Source of the DNA: Nitrospinota bacterium | GTDB taxonomy: Bacteria > UBA8248 | Reading direction: 5' to 3' | DNA: 15,064 nucleotides | NCBI GenBank assembly: GCA_029937135.1 | Contig: JAPYQX010000021.1 | Location: 2,861 to 17,924, forward strand | Part shown: piece after piece, positions 1-8,050 of the stretch | How the letters are laid out: every line of letters starts with the position of its first letter | How positions within the stretch are numbered: the stretch's first letter is position 1 | Made by a program: the position numbers and the translations under genes | The notes under the pieces: generated by a model | The model's database searches: none | Seen by the model: only the letters and a program-made list of their open reading frames with translations | What the model was told of the DNA's origin: nothing

Positions 1-1149
1 CGCGGGGGGTCGAGATTCGATCTTTTCGATCAGATCGCCCAGATCGGCGATAGCTTCGAGGCGGCACATCCGGATGACAGCCAGCTCAATCGACATCCTC
101 GGGTGCGTGGTGGTGCGCAGTTCGAACTCTCCGTTCTGCAAAATAGAGTACGCCTGATGGGCCTCGGCGAAGGAAAGTTTTCCGGCCAGCGCCTTGCGCT
201 CCTCCATCTCAGCCGGTCCGAGATTGAAAAGCGCCTCATCGTCTCCCGCCGACTGAAGCACCATAATATCGCGCAGGAACTCGAGCAGGCTTCCGCAAAA
301 AAGACGCGGGTCGTGGCCCGCGTCGAAAATGCCGTTCAACTCGAGCAACGCGGCGCGCGCATCGCGCCCGGCGACGGCTGAAATAATATGGCTGTATACT
401 TCCGAGGAGGGAACGCCGAGAACGCCCTCCACCCCCCGGGCGGTCAACCCCCCCTCTCCCGAGAAGGCGATTACCTGATCGAGCAGGGATTGGGCGTCGC
501 GCATGCTCCCCTCGCCCATTCGCGCCAGAAGACGAAGAGCGTCCTCCTCGATCTCGATTCCCTGGTCCCCGGCGATGCGCGAGAGCTGCCCGGCGATGAC
601 GCTGGGCGCGATCCGCCGGAACTCGAATACCTGACAGCGGCTCAGAATCGTATCCGGAACCTTCTGAAGCTCGGTTGTGGCGAACATGAATACGACGTGG
701 GGCGGGGGCTCCTCAAGCGTCTTGAGGAGAGCGTTGAACGCCCCTCTCGAGAGCATATGCACCTCGTCGATGATGACGGTCTTGTAGCGCCCCCGCGCCG
801 GCCGGTAGCGCAACCCCTCGCGAAGCTCGCGCACATTGTCCACGCCGGTATAGGTCGCTGCGTCGATCTCGCGAACATCGGGATGGGAGCCCCGGACGAT
901 CTCCTCGCACGCGGAGCATTGATCGCAGGGCTCGGGCACCGGACCATCGCCGGACTCGCAGTTGAGCGCCTTGGCGAGGATTCGGGCGGTGGTGGTTTTT
1001 CCGACGCCGCGGGTCCCGCTGAAGAGGTAGGCCGTGGCGATGCGCCCGGTCCCGAGGGCATTCGTGAGGGTGCGGCGGATGTGCTCCTGGCCGAGAAGAT
1101 CCTCGAAACGCTGGGGACGCCATTTTCGGGCGCTGCCGATGTAGTTCAT
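1..1149 (-). CDS. dnaX: DNA polymerase III subunit gamma/tau, N-terminal part (runs off left edge)
   Basis: Clamp-loader ATPase of the replicative polymerase, which loads the beta sliding clamp onto primed DNA. The frame is open to base 1, giving 383 codons and no stop, so the C-terminal tau region lies outside. The start is MNYIGSARKWRPQRFEDLLG, the typical DnaX opening, with a GAGAGG ribosome site about 8 nt before the ATG. Visible motifs are Walker A GTRGVGKT (residues 45-52), a zinc-binding cysteine set C64/C75/C78/C81, Walker B DEVH (128-131) and the sensor-1 SRC motif (170-172). A conserved GEGSMRDAQSLLDQ helix lies further on. The SRP RNA lies just upstream on the same strand with no clear terminator between. 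Identity is certain. Whether a programmed frameshift makes a short gamma form cannot be seen here. Confidence 0.97.
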   Translation of the reverse strand, partial: MNYIGSARKWRPQRFEDLLGQEHIRRTLTNALGTGRIATAYLFSGTRGVGKTTTARILAKALNCESGDGPVPEPCDQCSACEEIVRGSHPDVREIDAATYTGVDNVRELREGLRYRPARGRYKTVIIDEVHMLSRGAFNALLKTLEEPPPHVVFMFATTELQKVPDTILSRCQVFEFRRIAPSVIAGQLSRIAGDQGIEIEEDALRLLARMGEGSMRDAQSLLDQVIAFSGEGGLTARGVEGVLGVPSSEVYSHIISAVAGRDARAALLELNGIFDAGHDPRLFCGSLLEFLRDIMVLQSAGDDEALFNLGPAEMEERKALAGKLSFAEAHQAYSILQNGEFELRTTTHPRMSIELAVIRMCRLEAIADLGDLIEKIESRPPA

Positions 1150-1228
1150 TTTGCGGACCTCTCAACGCTCAAACGAGAGAAACCGGAATACGGCGAACGA
1201 ACTTTCTCAATCGCCAGCCCAATCCAAG

Positions 1229-1365
<137 letters not shown>

Positions 1366-1509
1366 GAAACTTTGGCTGGGATTCGAAGTTTGGCGCCGGC
1401 GGCAGGCTTTATTGGCTCCACCCGGCCACGGACGCATCCTAGCGCGGCCCCCCCCGCTTTGGAAAGGGGCGGGATATCCTTTATTTGGCCGCTATTCAAG
1501 CTGGCGGAC

Positions 1510-2343
1510 CTACTTCAGGGAGGCGACGAGGACGACTCCCGAAACAATCAGGCAGGCGCCACCCAGGATACGGGAGGTGATCTTCTCTTGGCTCCCCAAC
1601 ATCAAATAGGTCAAGACAAGTGCGAAAAGCGGAGCCGCCGCCAGAATGGGTCCGACCAGGGACACCTGCCCCCCTCGCAGGGCATATAGAAGGGTGAGCA
1701 TGGCGGTGGACATCGCCAACCCCGACAGCAGAAAATACCGCATCGACCGGGGGTTGAACGCATAGGCCTGGCCCCGCGAGGCGATCTTGAGGATTATGGG
1801 GGCCACCGCCGCCGCCGAGGCCCCCTGGAGAAACCCGCCGAAAAGCAGCGAATCCATCCCCTCGAAGCCAATCTTACGGAGGTTGTGGGCCAGCCCGAAG
1901 CAGATGGCCGACATGACCGGAATCCAGATGTAGCGTAAATGCTTCCGCATGTCGGCTCCCCTCATCAGGAGCCAGACGCCGCATACCACAATCGCGATTC
2001 CCAACCATATGGCCGGATGGGGACGCTCCCCAAGGATGAAGAACGCCATGAAGGGCCCAAAAAAGGCATGGGTGATGACGATGGCGTTCGTCGGGGCCAC
2101 CCCCATTTGATGGATCGATCGATACATGAACAACAGCGAAAGCGCGGGCGAGGAGATTCCCGCCCCGGCAAACGCGGCCCAGTGCCATGAGAAGGATATC
2201 CGGGAAAAATCCACCCAGGCCAAGGCGATGAAAAAGACCACGAAGTTGAACAGGAGGACGACGAGGCTTCCGGTGTGGGGATTGCTTCCCTCCATTCCCC
2301 GGCGCATCAGAACGGAGGAGAGAGAAAACAGAAAAGCGGGCAC
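1510..2343 (-). CDS. EamA/DMT-superfamily transporter
   Basis: Integral membrane protein of about 277 residues, with about ten predicted hydrophobic segments in two homologous halves, as in drug/metabolite transporters (EamA repeats). Examples are LVVLLFNFVVFFIALAWVDF near the N-terminus, AIWLGIAIVVCGVWLLM mid-protein and ILGGACLIVSGVVLVASLK at the C-terminus. Family members export small metabolites or amino acids. The substrate here is unknown. The coordinates use a GTG start at 2343, but that cuts into the first membrane segment. The frame extends upstream as LIPFEAVALV, and a strong GAGGAGG site (2385-2379) sits 8 nt before an in-frame CTG at 2370 and 11 nt before an ATT at 2367. The true start may therefore be one of those rare codons. 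It is upstream of the SRP RNA on the same strand. Confidence 0.85.
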   Translation of the reverse strand: MPAFLFSLSSVLMRRGMEGSNPHTGSLVVLLFNFVVFFIALAWVDFSRISFSWHWAAFAGAGISSPALSLLFMYRSIHQMGVAPTNAIVITHAFFGPFMAFFILGERPHPAIWLGIAIVVCGVWLLMRGADMRKHLRYIWIPVMSAICFGLAHNLRKIGFEGMDSLLFGGFLQGASAAAVAPIILKIASRGQAYAFNPRSMRYFLLSGLAMSTAMLTLLYALRGGQVSLVGPILAAAPLFALVLTYLMLGSQEKITSRILGGACLIVSGVVLVASLK

Positions 2344-2476
2344 AAGGGCAACGGCTTCAAAGGGAATCAGGGAACCGCCCTCCTCGTTCTAGCCTGCGGG
2401 TGGGGGTGGCGGTCCCGCTCAATGCAATGACAATCAAAGATGATACGGGCTGGAAAACGCCGCAACAAAGTCCTGA

Positions 2477-3097
2477 TCAATAGAGATTGATCACATAGGC
2501 TTCCTGGATGGCTTTATCCGCTTCCTCCGCGGATTCGACATCGGCAATCTGGTCCACGAAAATCTCACCCAGCGTCGGAAACTCACTCCGATCAATATGC
2601 CTTTCGGAATCCCACAAATGGGAGCGCATCAGCGCCTTGGCGCAGTGCATGAACACTTCCTTGACTTCGACAACCAATCCCGTTTTGGGGCACTTGCCCC
2701 GAACCGACATCGGCTCAAGGATCGCTTTGTCCGTCGTCACCCGCGCCTTGCCGTTGATGCGAAGCGTTTCGTTCACCCCCGGCAGCAGGAACAACATTCC
2801 GACGTTGGGATTCTCCACAATGTTCTTCATCGAATCCACGCGGTTGTTCCCCTTCCGGTCGGGAACGAGCAAGGTGTGATCGTCAATCACCTTGACGAAA
2901 CCGGGTGCGTCGCCCCGGGGTGAGGCGTCGGTCCCCAGCGAACTCGATGATGTGGACAAAACGAAAAACGGCGAAAGGGAGATAAAATGACGGGAGTGCT
3001 TATCAAGCTTGTCCATCTGCTTTTTAGCGGCGCGCTCGTTCGCATCTCCGTAGCAATCGTATAAGGAGTCCCTGTTAGAAATCTCGCTTGTTTCCAT
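2477..3097 (-). CDS. Pyridoxamine 5'-phosphate oxidase-family FMN-binding protein
   Basis: A 206-residue split-barrel flavin-binding protein of the PPOX superfamily. Signature stretches are FFVLSTSSSSLGTDASPRGD (about 44-63), TLLVPDRKGNNRVDSMKNI (75-93) and TLRINGKARVTTD (111-123). These correspond to the strands and basic loop that hold the FMN phosphate in this family. Members are oxidoreductases on varied substrates. It is not PdxH itself, and its substrate is not predictable. The start was placed at the ATG at 3097, which follows GGGAGG by 7 nt, rather than at the TTG one codon upstream. It has its own TATAAT promoter, so it is probably a single-gene unit. A perfect 8-bp inverted repeat covers its stop codon. 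Confidence 0.88.
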   Translation of the reverse strand: METSEISNRDSLYDCYGDANERAAKKQMDKLDKHSRHFISLSPFFVLSTSSSSLGTDASPRGDAPGFVKVIDDHTLLVPDRKGNNRVDSMKNIVENPNVGMLFLLPGVNETLRINGKARVTTDKAILEPMSVRGKCPKTGLVVEVKEVFMHCAKALMRSHLWDSERHIDRSEFPTLGEIFVDQIADVESAEEADKAIQEAYVINLY

Positions 3098-3152
3098 CAA
3101 ATCGCCTCCCTCGGCTGAACAGAAAGGGACATCTCACTAACCGCATGAGGTC

Positions 3153-3181
3153 ATTATACCCGATCAGGCGCGAGGCGGGAA
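3153..3181 (-). promoter_or_regulatory. Sigma70-type promoter of the PPOX-family gene
   Basis: The minus strand reads TTCCCG (3181-3176), a 17-nt spacer, then a perfect TATAAT (3158-3153). Transcription would start near 3146 and give a leader of roughly 50 nt before the ATG at 3097. The -10 box is consensus. The -35 box is weak, with 3 of 6 matches to TTGACA. Confidence 0.5.
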
Positions 3182-3203
3182 CCGCAGGAGGGCTCCCGCC
3201 CTG

Positions 3204-4088
3204 CTAAGCCAGCAGCCCCTCGAGCCGCGTACAGGCCTCCGGCGGAAGAACCACTCCGTCCGAGGCGGCGGCGTTTTCGGCTATCCGCTCGATCTTGCCC
3301 GTGGCGGCGATAATCGTCGAAACCGCCGGATGAGAAAGCACATATTTGAATAACGCCTGCCCCGGCGTCTTTACGCCGTATTCACCCAGGAACGAGAAAC
3401 GGCCCTCGGCGTGGGCCCGGGCCAGTTTTTTCGGCTTCTCCTCCTCCGCGGAATCATTCTCGCTGTCAGGGGACGCCACCGGATGAAGGGGTATCCGGTC
3501 CGCCAGCAGGTTGAGAATCACCCGAAGGGCGATCACCCCGATATTCATTTCCCGCGCGAGAGGGAGCAATTTCTCACAGCAGCTTCGCTCGGCGAGGGAA
3601 TAAATGATCTGAATCGTATCGTAGGTCCCGGTGCGCATCGCCTCGATCATCTCGGGGAATTTATCCGGGCTGCTTCCGGTGAGACCGATGAAGCGGACCC
3701 GCCCCGCGCGCTGGTATTCCTGAATCACCGGCGTCACCTCCCGCCAGGCGGTCAACGAGTGAATCTGCATCAGGTCGATGACATCGACCCGCAGGTTATC
3801 GAAAGAGCGCTCGATGCTCTCGCGGGCGGCCTCGGCGGATTTTTCATTGGCCTTGGTGGCAATGATAGCTTCATCGCGGCGCCCCTCGAGAGCGAGACCC
3901 AGGACACGCTCGGCCTCCCAGTAACTCGGCGCGGTATCAAAAAAATTGATGCCCCGGTCCAGGGCTTCGTGAACGATCCGGACACAAATGTCCTCGTCTT
4001 CCCGTGCAGCGGCTCGAAAGGTCTGCGAGGTGCCTAGGCTGATTTCGCTCACGCGCAGCCCGGTCCGGCCCAAGATTCTGTATTCCAT
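3204..4088 (-). CDS. Aldo/keto reductase
   Basis: An NAD(P)H-dependent carbonyl reductase of 294 residues with a TIM-barrel fold. It starts MEYRILGRTGLRVSEISLGT, the standard opening of the subgroup. The catalytic tetrad is intact: D51 and Y56 (FFDTAPSYWEAE), K79 (IIATKANE) and H110 (LMQIHSL). The C-terminal GQALFKYVLSHPAVSTII segment fits the cofactor-binding end. The ATG at 4088 is preceded by GGGAG at 5 nt. An alternative TTG at 4145 would overlap the upstream stop and add 19 basic residues atypical of the family, so I reject it. It lies 53 nt downstream of the CMD-family gene on the same strand, a likely two-gene operon. Physiological substrate unknown. Confidence 0.92.
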   Translation of the reverse strand: MEYRILGRTGLRVSEISLGTSQTFRAAAREDEDICVRIVHEALDRGINFFDTAPSYWEAERVLGLALEGRRDEAIIATKANEKSAEAARESIERSFDNLRVDVIDLMQIHSLTAWREVTPVIQEYQRAGRVRFIGLTGSSPDKFPEMIEAMRTGTYDTIQIIYSLAERSCCEKLLPLAREMNIGVIALRVILNLLADRIPLHPVASPDSENDSAEEEKPKKLARAHAEGRFSFLGEYGVKTPGQALFKYVLSHPAVSTIIAATGKIERIAENAAASDGVVLPPEACTRLEGLLA

Positions 4089-4141
4089 GAATGCTCCCGG
4101 CTTGATGATGCCCGGACGGACGATTTTTCTCTTTCGCCGCC

Positions 4142-4669
4142 TCAACCGTTGTCGGGTATCTCGAAGGCGTTCACCGTCATCGATACCGTGGTGTAGAGAC
4201 CGAGGACGGCAATGATCTCGACAAGGCCTTGCTCTCCCAGATGATCCAGCGCGGCCGCGTAGGTGTCATCTCCGACGGAGTGGCTCGCCTTCAGCTCCGT
4301 GCAAAAGTTATAGACTGCCTCCTCGTCGGCGTTCTTGAAATCGGGCCGCTTCCCATCGGCGATAGCCGAGATAACCTCGTCGCCGAGGCCGGCCTTTTTA
4401 GCCAAGGGCTCGTGCCGGGCCCAAGGGTATTCCGATCTCCATTCACCCACCGTCATGAGGATCACAAGCTCCAGCAGTCGCGACGGAATCCCGCTATCGT
4501 GGCGCATATAGCCGATCATCCACCCAAGCCGCTCGTAGAGGTCCGGGCTGCGAAGCCAGGCGCTGGCCGGGCCGCCCACCACGCCCGTGTAATCGGGCCT
4601 CACCACAGCAAATATTTTCTTTTGATCCTCGTTCATCACTTCGGTTGAAATCTCGGCCAATCGGCCCAT
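4142..4669 (-). CDS. Carboxymuconolactone decarboxylase-family protein
   Basis: A 175-residue all-helical protein of the CMD/AhpD superfamily. The recognisable core is SRLLELVILMTVGEWRSEYP followed by WARHEPLAKKAGL (about 63-95), and the motif residues E80, W83 and H86 are present. The CxxC pair of AhpD-type peroxidase partners is absent, so it groups with decarboxylase-like members rather than redox members. Such proteins act on lactone or keto-acid ring-cleavage intermediates, but many have unknown reactions. The ATG follows GAGGAG by 7 nt. A 23-bp imperfect palindrome lies 25-47 nt upstream of the start. It is likely the first gene of a unit with the aldo/keto reductase. Confidence 0.9.
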   Translation of the reverse strand: MGRLAEISTEVMNEDQKKIFAVVRPDYTGVVGGPASAWLRSPDLYERLGWMIGYMRHDSGIPSRLLELVILMTVGEWRSEYPWARHEPLAKKAGLGDEVISAIADGKRPDFKNADEEAVYNFCTELKASHSVGDDTYAAALDHLGEQGLVEIIAVLGLYTTVSMTVNAFEIPDNG

Positions 4670-4693
4670 TGGTTTTCTCCTCGGGACAGTCGT

Positions 4694-4716
4694 GTGAATC
4701 GCGAACCGCTATTCAC
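4694..4716. promoter_or_regulatory. Imperfect 23-bp palindrome, candidate operator upstream of the CMD-family gene
   Basis: Arms of 10 bp (GTGAATCGCG and CGCTATTCAC) flank a 3-nt centre, AAC, with nine of ten positions pairing. The size and position, 25-47 nt upstream of the start codon at 4669, suit a dimeric repressor site. No regulator gene is present in the window. The assignment as an operator is inference. Confidence 0.35.
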
Positions 4717-4782
4717 CCTTGGACGAAATCGCCGCCGGATGATCGAATACGCTAAGAAGAATCGTCCTGAAGACACCTTTTT

Positions 4783-4814
4783 AACCGAAATCGAAGCGAA
4801 CCGGAATCGAAGCA
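4783..4814. repeat. 16-bp tandem repeat, two copies
   Basis: AACCGAAATCGAAGCG is followed directly by AACCGGAATCGAAGCA, with 14 of 16 positions identical. Function unknown. It may be slippage-generated sequence. Confidence 0.7.
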
Positions 4815-4979
4815 GTGAAAAACCACTGGAAGGCGGGCCGCCAGGGCCACGGGACCCGGGAAATCGATAACGGCCGCCAGAGGAAGAACAAAATACCAAA
4901 TTTCCACTGATTCATATCCACCAAAGGGGGTTCGAGCCCACGGAGCGATATCCCCGGGGCGAAGCCGCCGGCCGGTTGT

Positions 4980-5035
4980 TGACTGCCGACCTTCGATTGC
5001 TGCTTTTCGGTTGCCGACTTTTGATTGCGGACTTT
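4980..5035. repeat. 14-bp tandem repeat, four imperfect copies
   Basis: Consecutive units are TGACTGCCGACCTT, CGATTGCTGCTTTT, CGGTTGCCGACTTT and TGATTGCGGACTTT. The consensus is roughly YGRTTGCCGACTTT, and a fifth decayed copy (5036-5049) may follow. There are no spacers, so it is not a CRISPR. It sits just beyond the 3' end of the minus-strand molybdenum hydroxylase gene. Confidence 0.75.
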
Positions 5036-5065
5036 CAGTTGAAAACTCGCCACGTCAACTCCAGC

Positions 5066-7324
5066 TCATCTGTCCCCGCTCTTAACAACCATCTCTCGCA
5101 GTTGATGCGGCTTGACCGGTAGGGAGAAAAACGGAGCGCCGACGGCGTCCTGGAGCGCATTCACGATGGCCGCGGCAGTGGCGACGATGGGCGGCTCGCC
5201 CACTCCGCGGATTCCGTACGGCGTACCGTCGGCCGGATTTTCCACGACAATCGATTTCATCTCGGGAACATCCATGCTCGTCGGCATCAGGTACTCGTGA
5301 AGGCTCTCTCCGGCAAGGCTTCCATCCTCGTTCCGGGGCAGCTCCTCCATCAGGGCCATGCCTATCCCCTGGAGCATCGCTCCCTCGATTTGGCCGGTGA
5401 TGGCCAGAGGGTTGATGGCGAATCCGACATCCTGACCGCAGATGAGGCGAAGCACCCTGATCTCCCCCAACTCCGGATGCACGGCCACTTCGGCAACCTG
5501 GGTAGTATAAACGGGACATGCCCCCGGCGCCTCGCTCATGCCGTGTCCGGAGATGAAGCCCTCGAACTTGGACGAGGCGGCGGCAACCTGAGCCAGCGGC
5601 ATCGACCGATCGGGCGAGGAGCGGACAAATACCTTTCCTTCCCCGAGCGCCAGATCGTCAGCGTCGGCTTCGAGACTGGCGGCAGCCACCCGGAGAATTT
5701 TCTCCTTCACATCCGCGGCCGCCTTGAGAACCGCCGCGCCGACCGACCGTGTGACCATGCTTCCGGTCGCCCGGATGGATTCCGGGGAAAGATCGGTGTC
5801 CCCCCAGTCGTAGCGCACGTCGTCAAGACCGACCCCGAGTTCCTCGGCGGCGAGCTGGCTCAGTCCCGTACTGGCGCCGCTCAGGTTGATCGTCCCCGAA
5901 ACGATCTGGAAGGTTCCGTCTCCGTTCAGGTTGATCGAACAACTCGAGGAGCCACCGGCGCCGTGCATGAATCCGCAAGCGATCCCCCGGCCGCCCTTCC
6001 AGCCTTCCTCCTCAAGCTCCGGTGGCAGGTGGAATGGAGAGTCCCACCCCGATTCCTCCGCCACCCGCTCCAGAACCAGCTGCATCGAGCTGTCGCGGTG
6101 AACCCCCGCCAGCGATTTATCACCGTCCCTCAAACCGTTCAGACGGCGAATCTCAATCGGCTCAATCCCCAAATCGCGGGCGATGATGTCCATCTGGACC
6201 TCGGTCGCCAGATGGTACTCCGGGCAGCTGGGAGCCCGCACCGGACCCGTCATCGGGCCGTTGGTGTAAACCGTGCGGGCCTTCACCCGCACATTGGGAA
6301 TCCGGTACATGCTCGAGGCCATCTCCATCTTCCCGCTGCACTGCCCCGAGGCCTTTTTACCGTGAGCGCCGTGATCAACCGTAACGTCCATATCACGGGC
6401 CATCAGTGTGCCGTCGTTCATCACGCCGGTTTTTATTGTGAGGGTGTGGGGGGGTCTGAAGCTGCCGGCCCGGTGATCTTCCTCGCGGCTCATTTCCATC
6501 CGAACAGGCTGGCCTGAGCGCATGGCGAGCAAACCCGCCAGATGCTCGAGGACGGCCCGCGTTTTTCCACCGAAGCCGCCACCGATTTCGGTGGGGATGA
6601 TCCGGACTTTCGTATGAGGCAGCCCGAGCGCCTCGGCCACCTCGTCTCGTACCTCGTAGGGCGACTGGGTGCAGGTCCAGATCGTGACTTTCCCGTCCCC
6701 GCTCACGTCCGCCAGAACGCCGTGAAGCTCAATGTAGCCGGGGTGAGCGTACCCCGTCGTGAACGTATGCTCATAGACCCGGTCGGCCCGGGCGAATCCG
6801 GCCTCGATGTCTCCCATGGACTTCTCAAAGCTGGCGATAACGTTCCGGCCGCCTCCGTTCGAATCCAGCCCGAGGCCTTTCCAGCCGTCGTGGACCAGTT
6901 GGACGCCGCCGTTTTTACCGGCCATCGCGTCAATCAGGGGACTCAAGACCTCGTAGCGAACCTCGATGGCGTCCAGCGCCGCCAGAGCGGCGTCGTGGGT
7001 CTCGGCGGCCACCATCGCCACGGGCTCTCCCACGTAGCGGACAAAACCATCTCTGGCGAGCCAGCTTTGATCCTTGATGTCTCCTCCGAAGAGGATATCG
7101 GGGCATTCGTCACGGGTCAGCACCACCCGGACGCCGCGTATCCGGCGCGCCCGATCCGCCTCCACCGATAAAACGCGGGCATGCGCGTGAGGGCTCCTCA
7201 ACACCAGCCCGTGGAGGGTTCGCTCGGGGGCGGGGGCATCCGTCGCGAAACGTGCGTTGCCCACCGCCTTGTCCGGAGCATCGATGCGAGCCAGACTTTT
7301 TCCAGCCACCTTAAAATCAGCCAT
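5066..7324 (-). CDS. Xanthine dehydrogenase-family molybdenum hydroxylase, molybdopterin-binding large subunit
   Basis: A 752-residue catalytic subunit of a molybdenum hydroxylase (xanthine dehydrogenase / CO dehydrogenase large-subunit family). Such enzymes hydroxylate carbon centres of heterocycles or aldehydes using water. The N-terminal a/b hammerhead domain opens GKSLARIDAPDKAVGNARF. The cofactor-binding part follows, with TQSPYEVRDEVAEALGLP (from about 219), GGGFGGK (248-254), PVRAPSCPEY (361-370) and the active-site glutamate in GVGEPP (E710). Length is normal and no break is seen. A GGGGGAG ribosome site lies just before the ATG. It follows the VOC gene by 109 nt on the same strand, probably as one unit. 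The 2Fe-2S and FAD subunits normally needed are not encoded nearby, so they must come from elsewhere or be shared. The substrate is unknown. Confidence 0.93.
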   Translation of the reverse strand: MADFKVAGKSLARIDAPDKAVGNARFATDAPAPERTLHGLVLRSPHAHARVLSVEADRARRIRGVRVVLTRDECPDILFGGDIKDQSWLARDGFVRYVGEPVAMVAAETHDAALAALDAIEVRYEVLSPLIDAMAGKNGGVQLVHDGWKGLGLDSNGGGRNVIASFEKSMGDIEAGFARADRVYEHTFTTGYAHPGYIELHGVLADVSGDGKVTIWTCTQSPYEVRDEVAEALGLPHTKVRIIPTEIGGGFGGKTRAVLEHLAGLLAMRSGQPVRMEMSREEDHRAGSFRPPHTLTIKTGVMNDGTLMARDMDVTVDHGAHGKKASGQCSGKMEMASSMYRIPNVRVKARTVYTNGPMTGPVRAPSCPEYHLATEVQMDIIARDLGIEPIEIRRLNGLRDGDKSLAGVHRDSSMQLVLERVAEESGWDSPFHLPPELEEEGWKGGRGIACGFMHGAGGSSSCSINLNGDGTFQIVSGTINLSGASTGLSQLAAEELGVGLDDVRYDWGDTDLSPESIRATGSMVTRSVGAAVLKAAADVKEKILRVAAASLEADADDLALGEGKVFVRSSPDRSMPLAQVAAASSKFEGFISGHGMSEAPGACPVYTTQVAEVAVHPELGEIRVLRLICGQDVGFAINPLAITGQIEGAMLQGIGMALMEELPRNEDGSLAGESLHEYLMPTSMDVPEMKSIVVENPADGTPYGIRGVGEPPIVATAAAIVNALQDAVGAPFFSLPVKPHQLREMVVKSGDR

Positions 7325-7433
7325 TGAACTCCCCCTTGAGTTTCATTTTCCTTTTCACGGCGGCAACCCGATTATCAAAATCCCATGAAAATCGGGCGCA
7401 CCCGCCAGTTTCCAAATCGAGGCCGCCAGCCGC

Positions 7434-8036
7434 TCAGGCTTTCGCCTCTTCTTCCTCGTAGCGGTAATTATGGATACGGGACATAGGTACATCCCCGGGG
7501 TCGTACCCGTCCCTGCGGACACGCCCTTCATGCCACTTCCGGTCCACTTCGCCGTCCTCGGTGATTCTCATCATATCGCAACAGATTTCGATGACGTTCC
7601 CGTCGGGGTCCGTAAAGTACATCGCACGGTTCTCGCCGAAAGACCGGTTATCTCCTTCGGGGTGATTGAGGCTGTGAAGAAGCGGGCCGTAGATAAATTC
7701 CACGCCCTTCGAGCGGAGATATTTTTCCCAGGCAAAAAATGTTTCCTTGTCCTCAACCTCAAAGGCCATGTGCATCACCCCGTACTGATCGTTGTCGTGG
7801 GTATGCCCCACCGGCGGTTCGCATGATCCGTCCTTCGGGCGGAACTCGAAAATATTGATGGTGTGGTGTTTGTCCGTGCACGTAACAAAACGGTTCGGCC
7901 TGTTAAAAAAACCGGAGCCGATCTTACCGTCGGTCACGCGCCAACCCAGAAGCCCCACATAAAAATCGAGCGTTTTTTCCAGGTCACGGACCTTCAGGGC
8001 AAGGTGATCGAGGCACTTGAATTTAGGCCGCTCCAT
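7434..8036 (-). CDS. VOC-family metalloprotein (glyoxalase / extradiol dioxygenase fold)
   Basis: A 200-residue vicinal-oxygen-chelate protein. The first module begins CLDHLALKVRDLEKTLDFYV, with metal ligand H11. The second module contributes H89 (GVMHMAFEVED) and E150 (FTDPDGNVIEICC), giving the 2-His-1-Glu metal site expected of extradiol dioxygenases and glyoxalases. It has a single pair of beta-alpha motifs plus an acidic tail ending YRYEEEEAKA, and is shorter than classical two-domain catechol dioxygenases. The ATG follows AGGAGG by 8 nt. It heads the minus arm of the divergent cluster, with the molybdenum hydroxylase gene next. A ring-cleaving or lyase role on a hydroxylated intermediate is plausible but unproven. 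Confidence 0.9.
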   Translation of the reverse strand: MERPKFKCLDHLALKVRDLEKTLDFYVGLLGWRVTDGKIGSGFFNRPNRFVTCTDKHHTINIFEFRPKDGSCEPPVGHTHDNDQYGVMHMAFEVEDKETFFAWEKYLRSKGVEFIYGPLLHSLNHPEGDNRSFGENRAMYFTDPDGNVIEICCDMMRITEDGEVDRKWHEGRVRRDGYDPGDVPMSRIHNYRYEEEEAKA

Positions 8037-8050
8037 CGAAGTTTCCTCCT

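Larger units (their letters stand above)
4670..5065. other. Intergenic region with two short tandem repeats
   Basis: These 396 bp lie upstream of the CMD gene and downstream of the minus-strand molybdenum hydroxylase gene. They hold the candidate operator (4694-4716), a two-copy 16-bp tandem repeat (4783-4814) and a four-copy 14-bp tandem repeat (4980-5035). Open frames here, such as a 90-codon minus-strand frame at 4781-5053, translate the repeats and show no protein family. I see no tRNA and no convincing terminator. Confidence 0.6.

Noticed and set aside
1446..1472. CCCGC...GCGGG hairpin as terminator of the EamA gene
   Set aside because: On the minus strand the stem is followed by a G-rich and not a T-rich tract; pairing is short.
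4086..4145. Upstream TTG start for the aldo/keto reductase overlapping the CMD stop
   Set aside because: The added 19 residues are basic and not family-like, while ATG at 4088 has a ribosome site and the standard N-terminus.
4926..4940. GGGGGTTCGAGCCCA resembling a tRNA T-arm
   Set aside because: No matching acceptor, D-arm or anticodon stem can be formed at the right distance on either strand.
4980..5049. Possible CRISPR-like array
   Set aside because: Units are 14 bp, contiguous and degenerate, with no spacers.
4781..5053. 90-codon minus-strand frame in the intergenic region
   Set aside because: Its N-terminal half translates the 14-bp repeats; no ribosome site or family resemblance.
5297..6517. 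406-codon plus-strand open frame opposite the molybdenum hydroxylase
   Set aside because: High-GC antisense shadow of a complete, well-recognised gene.
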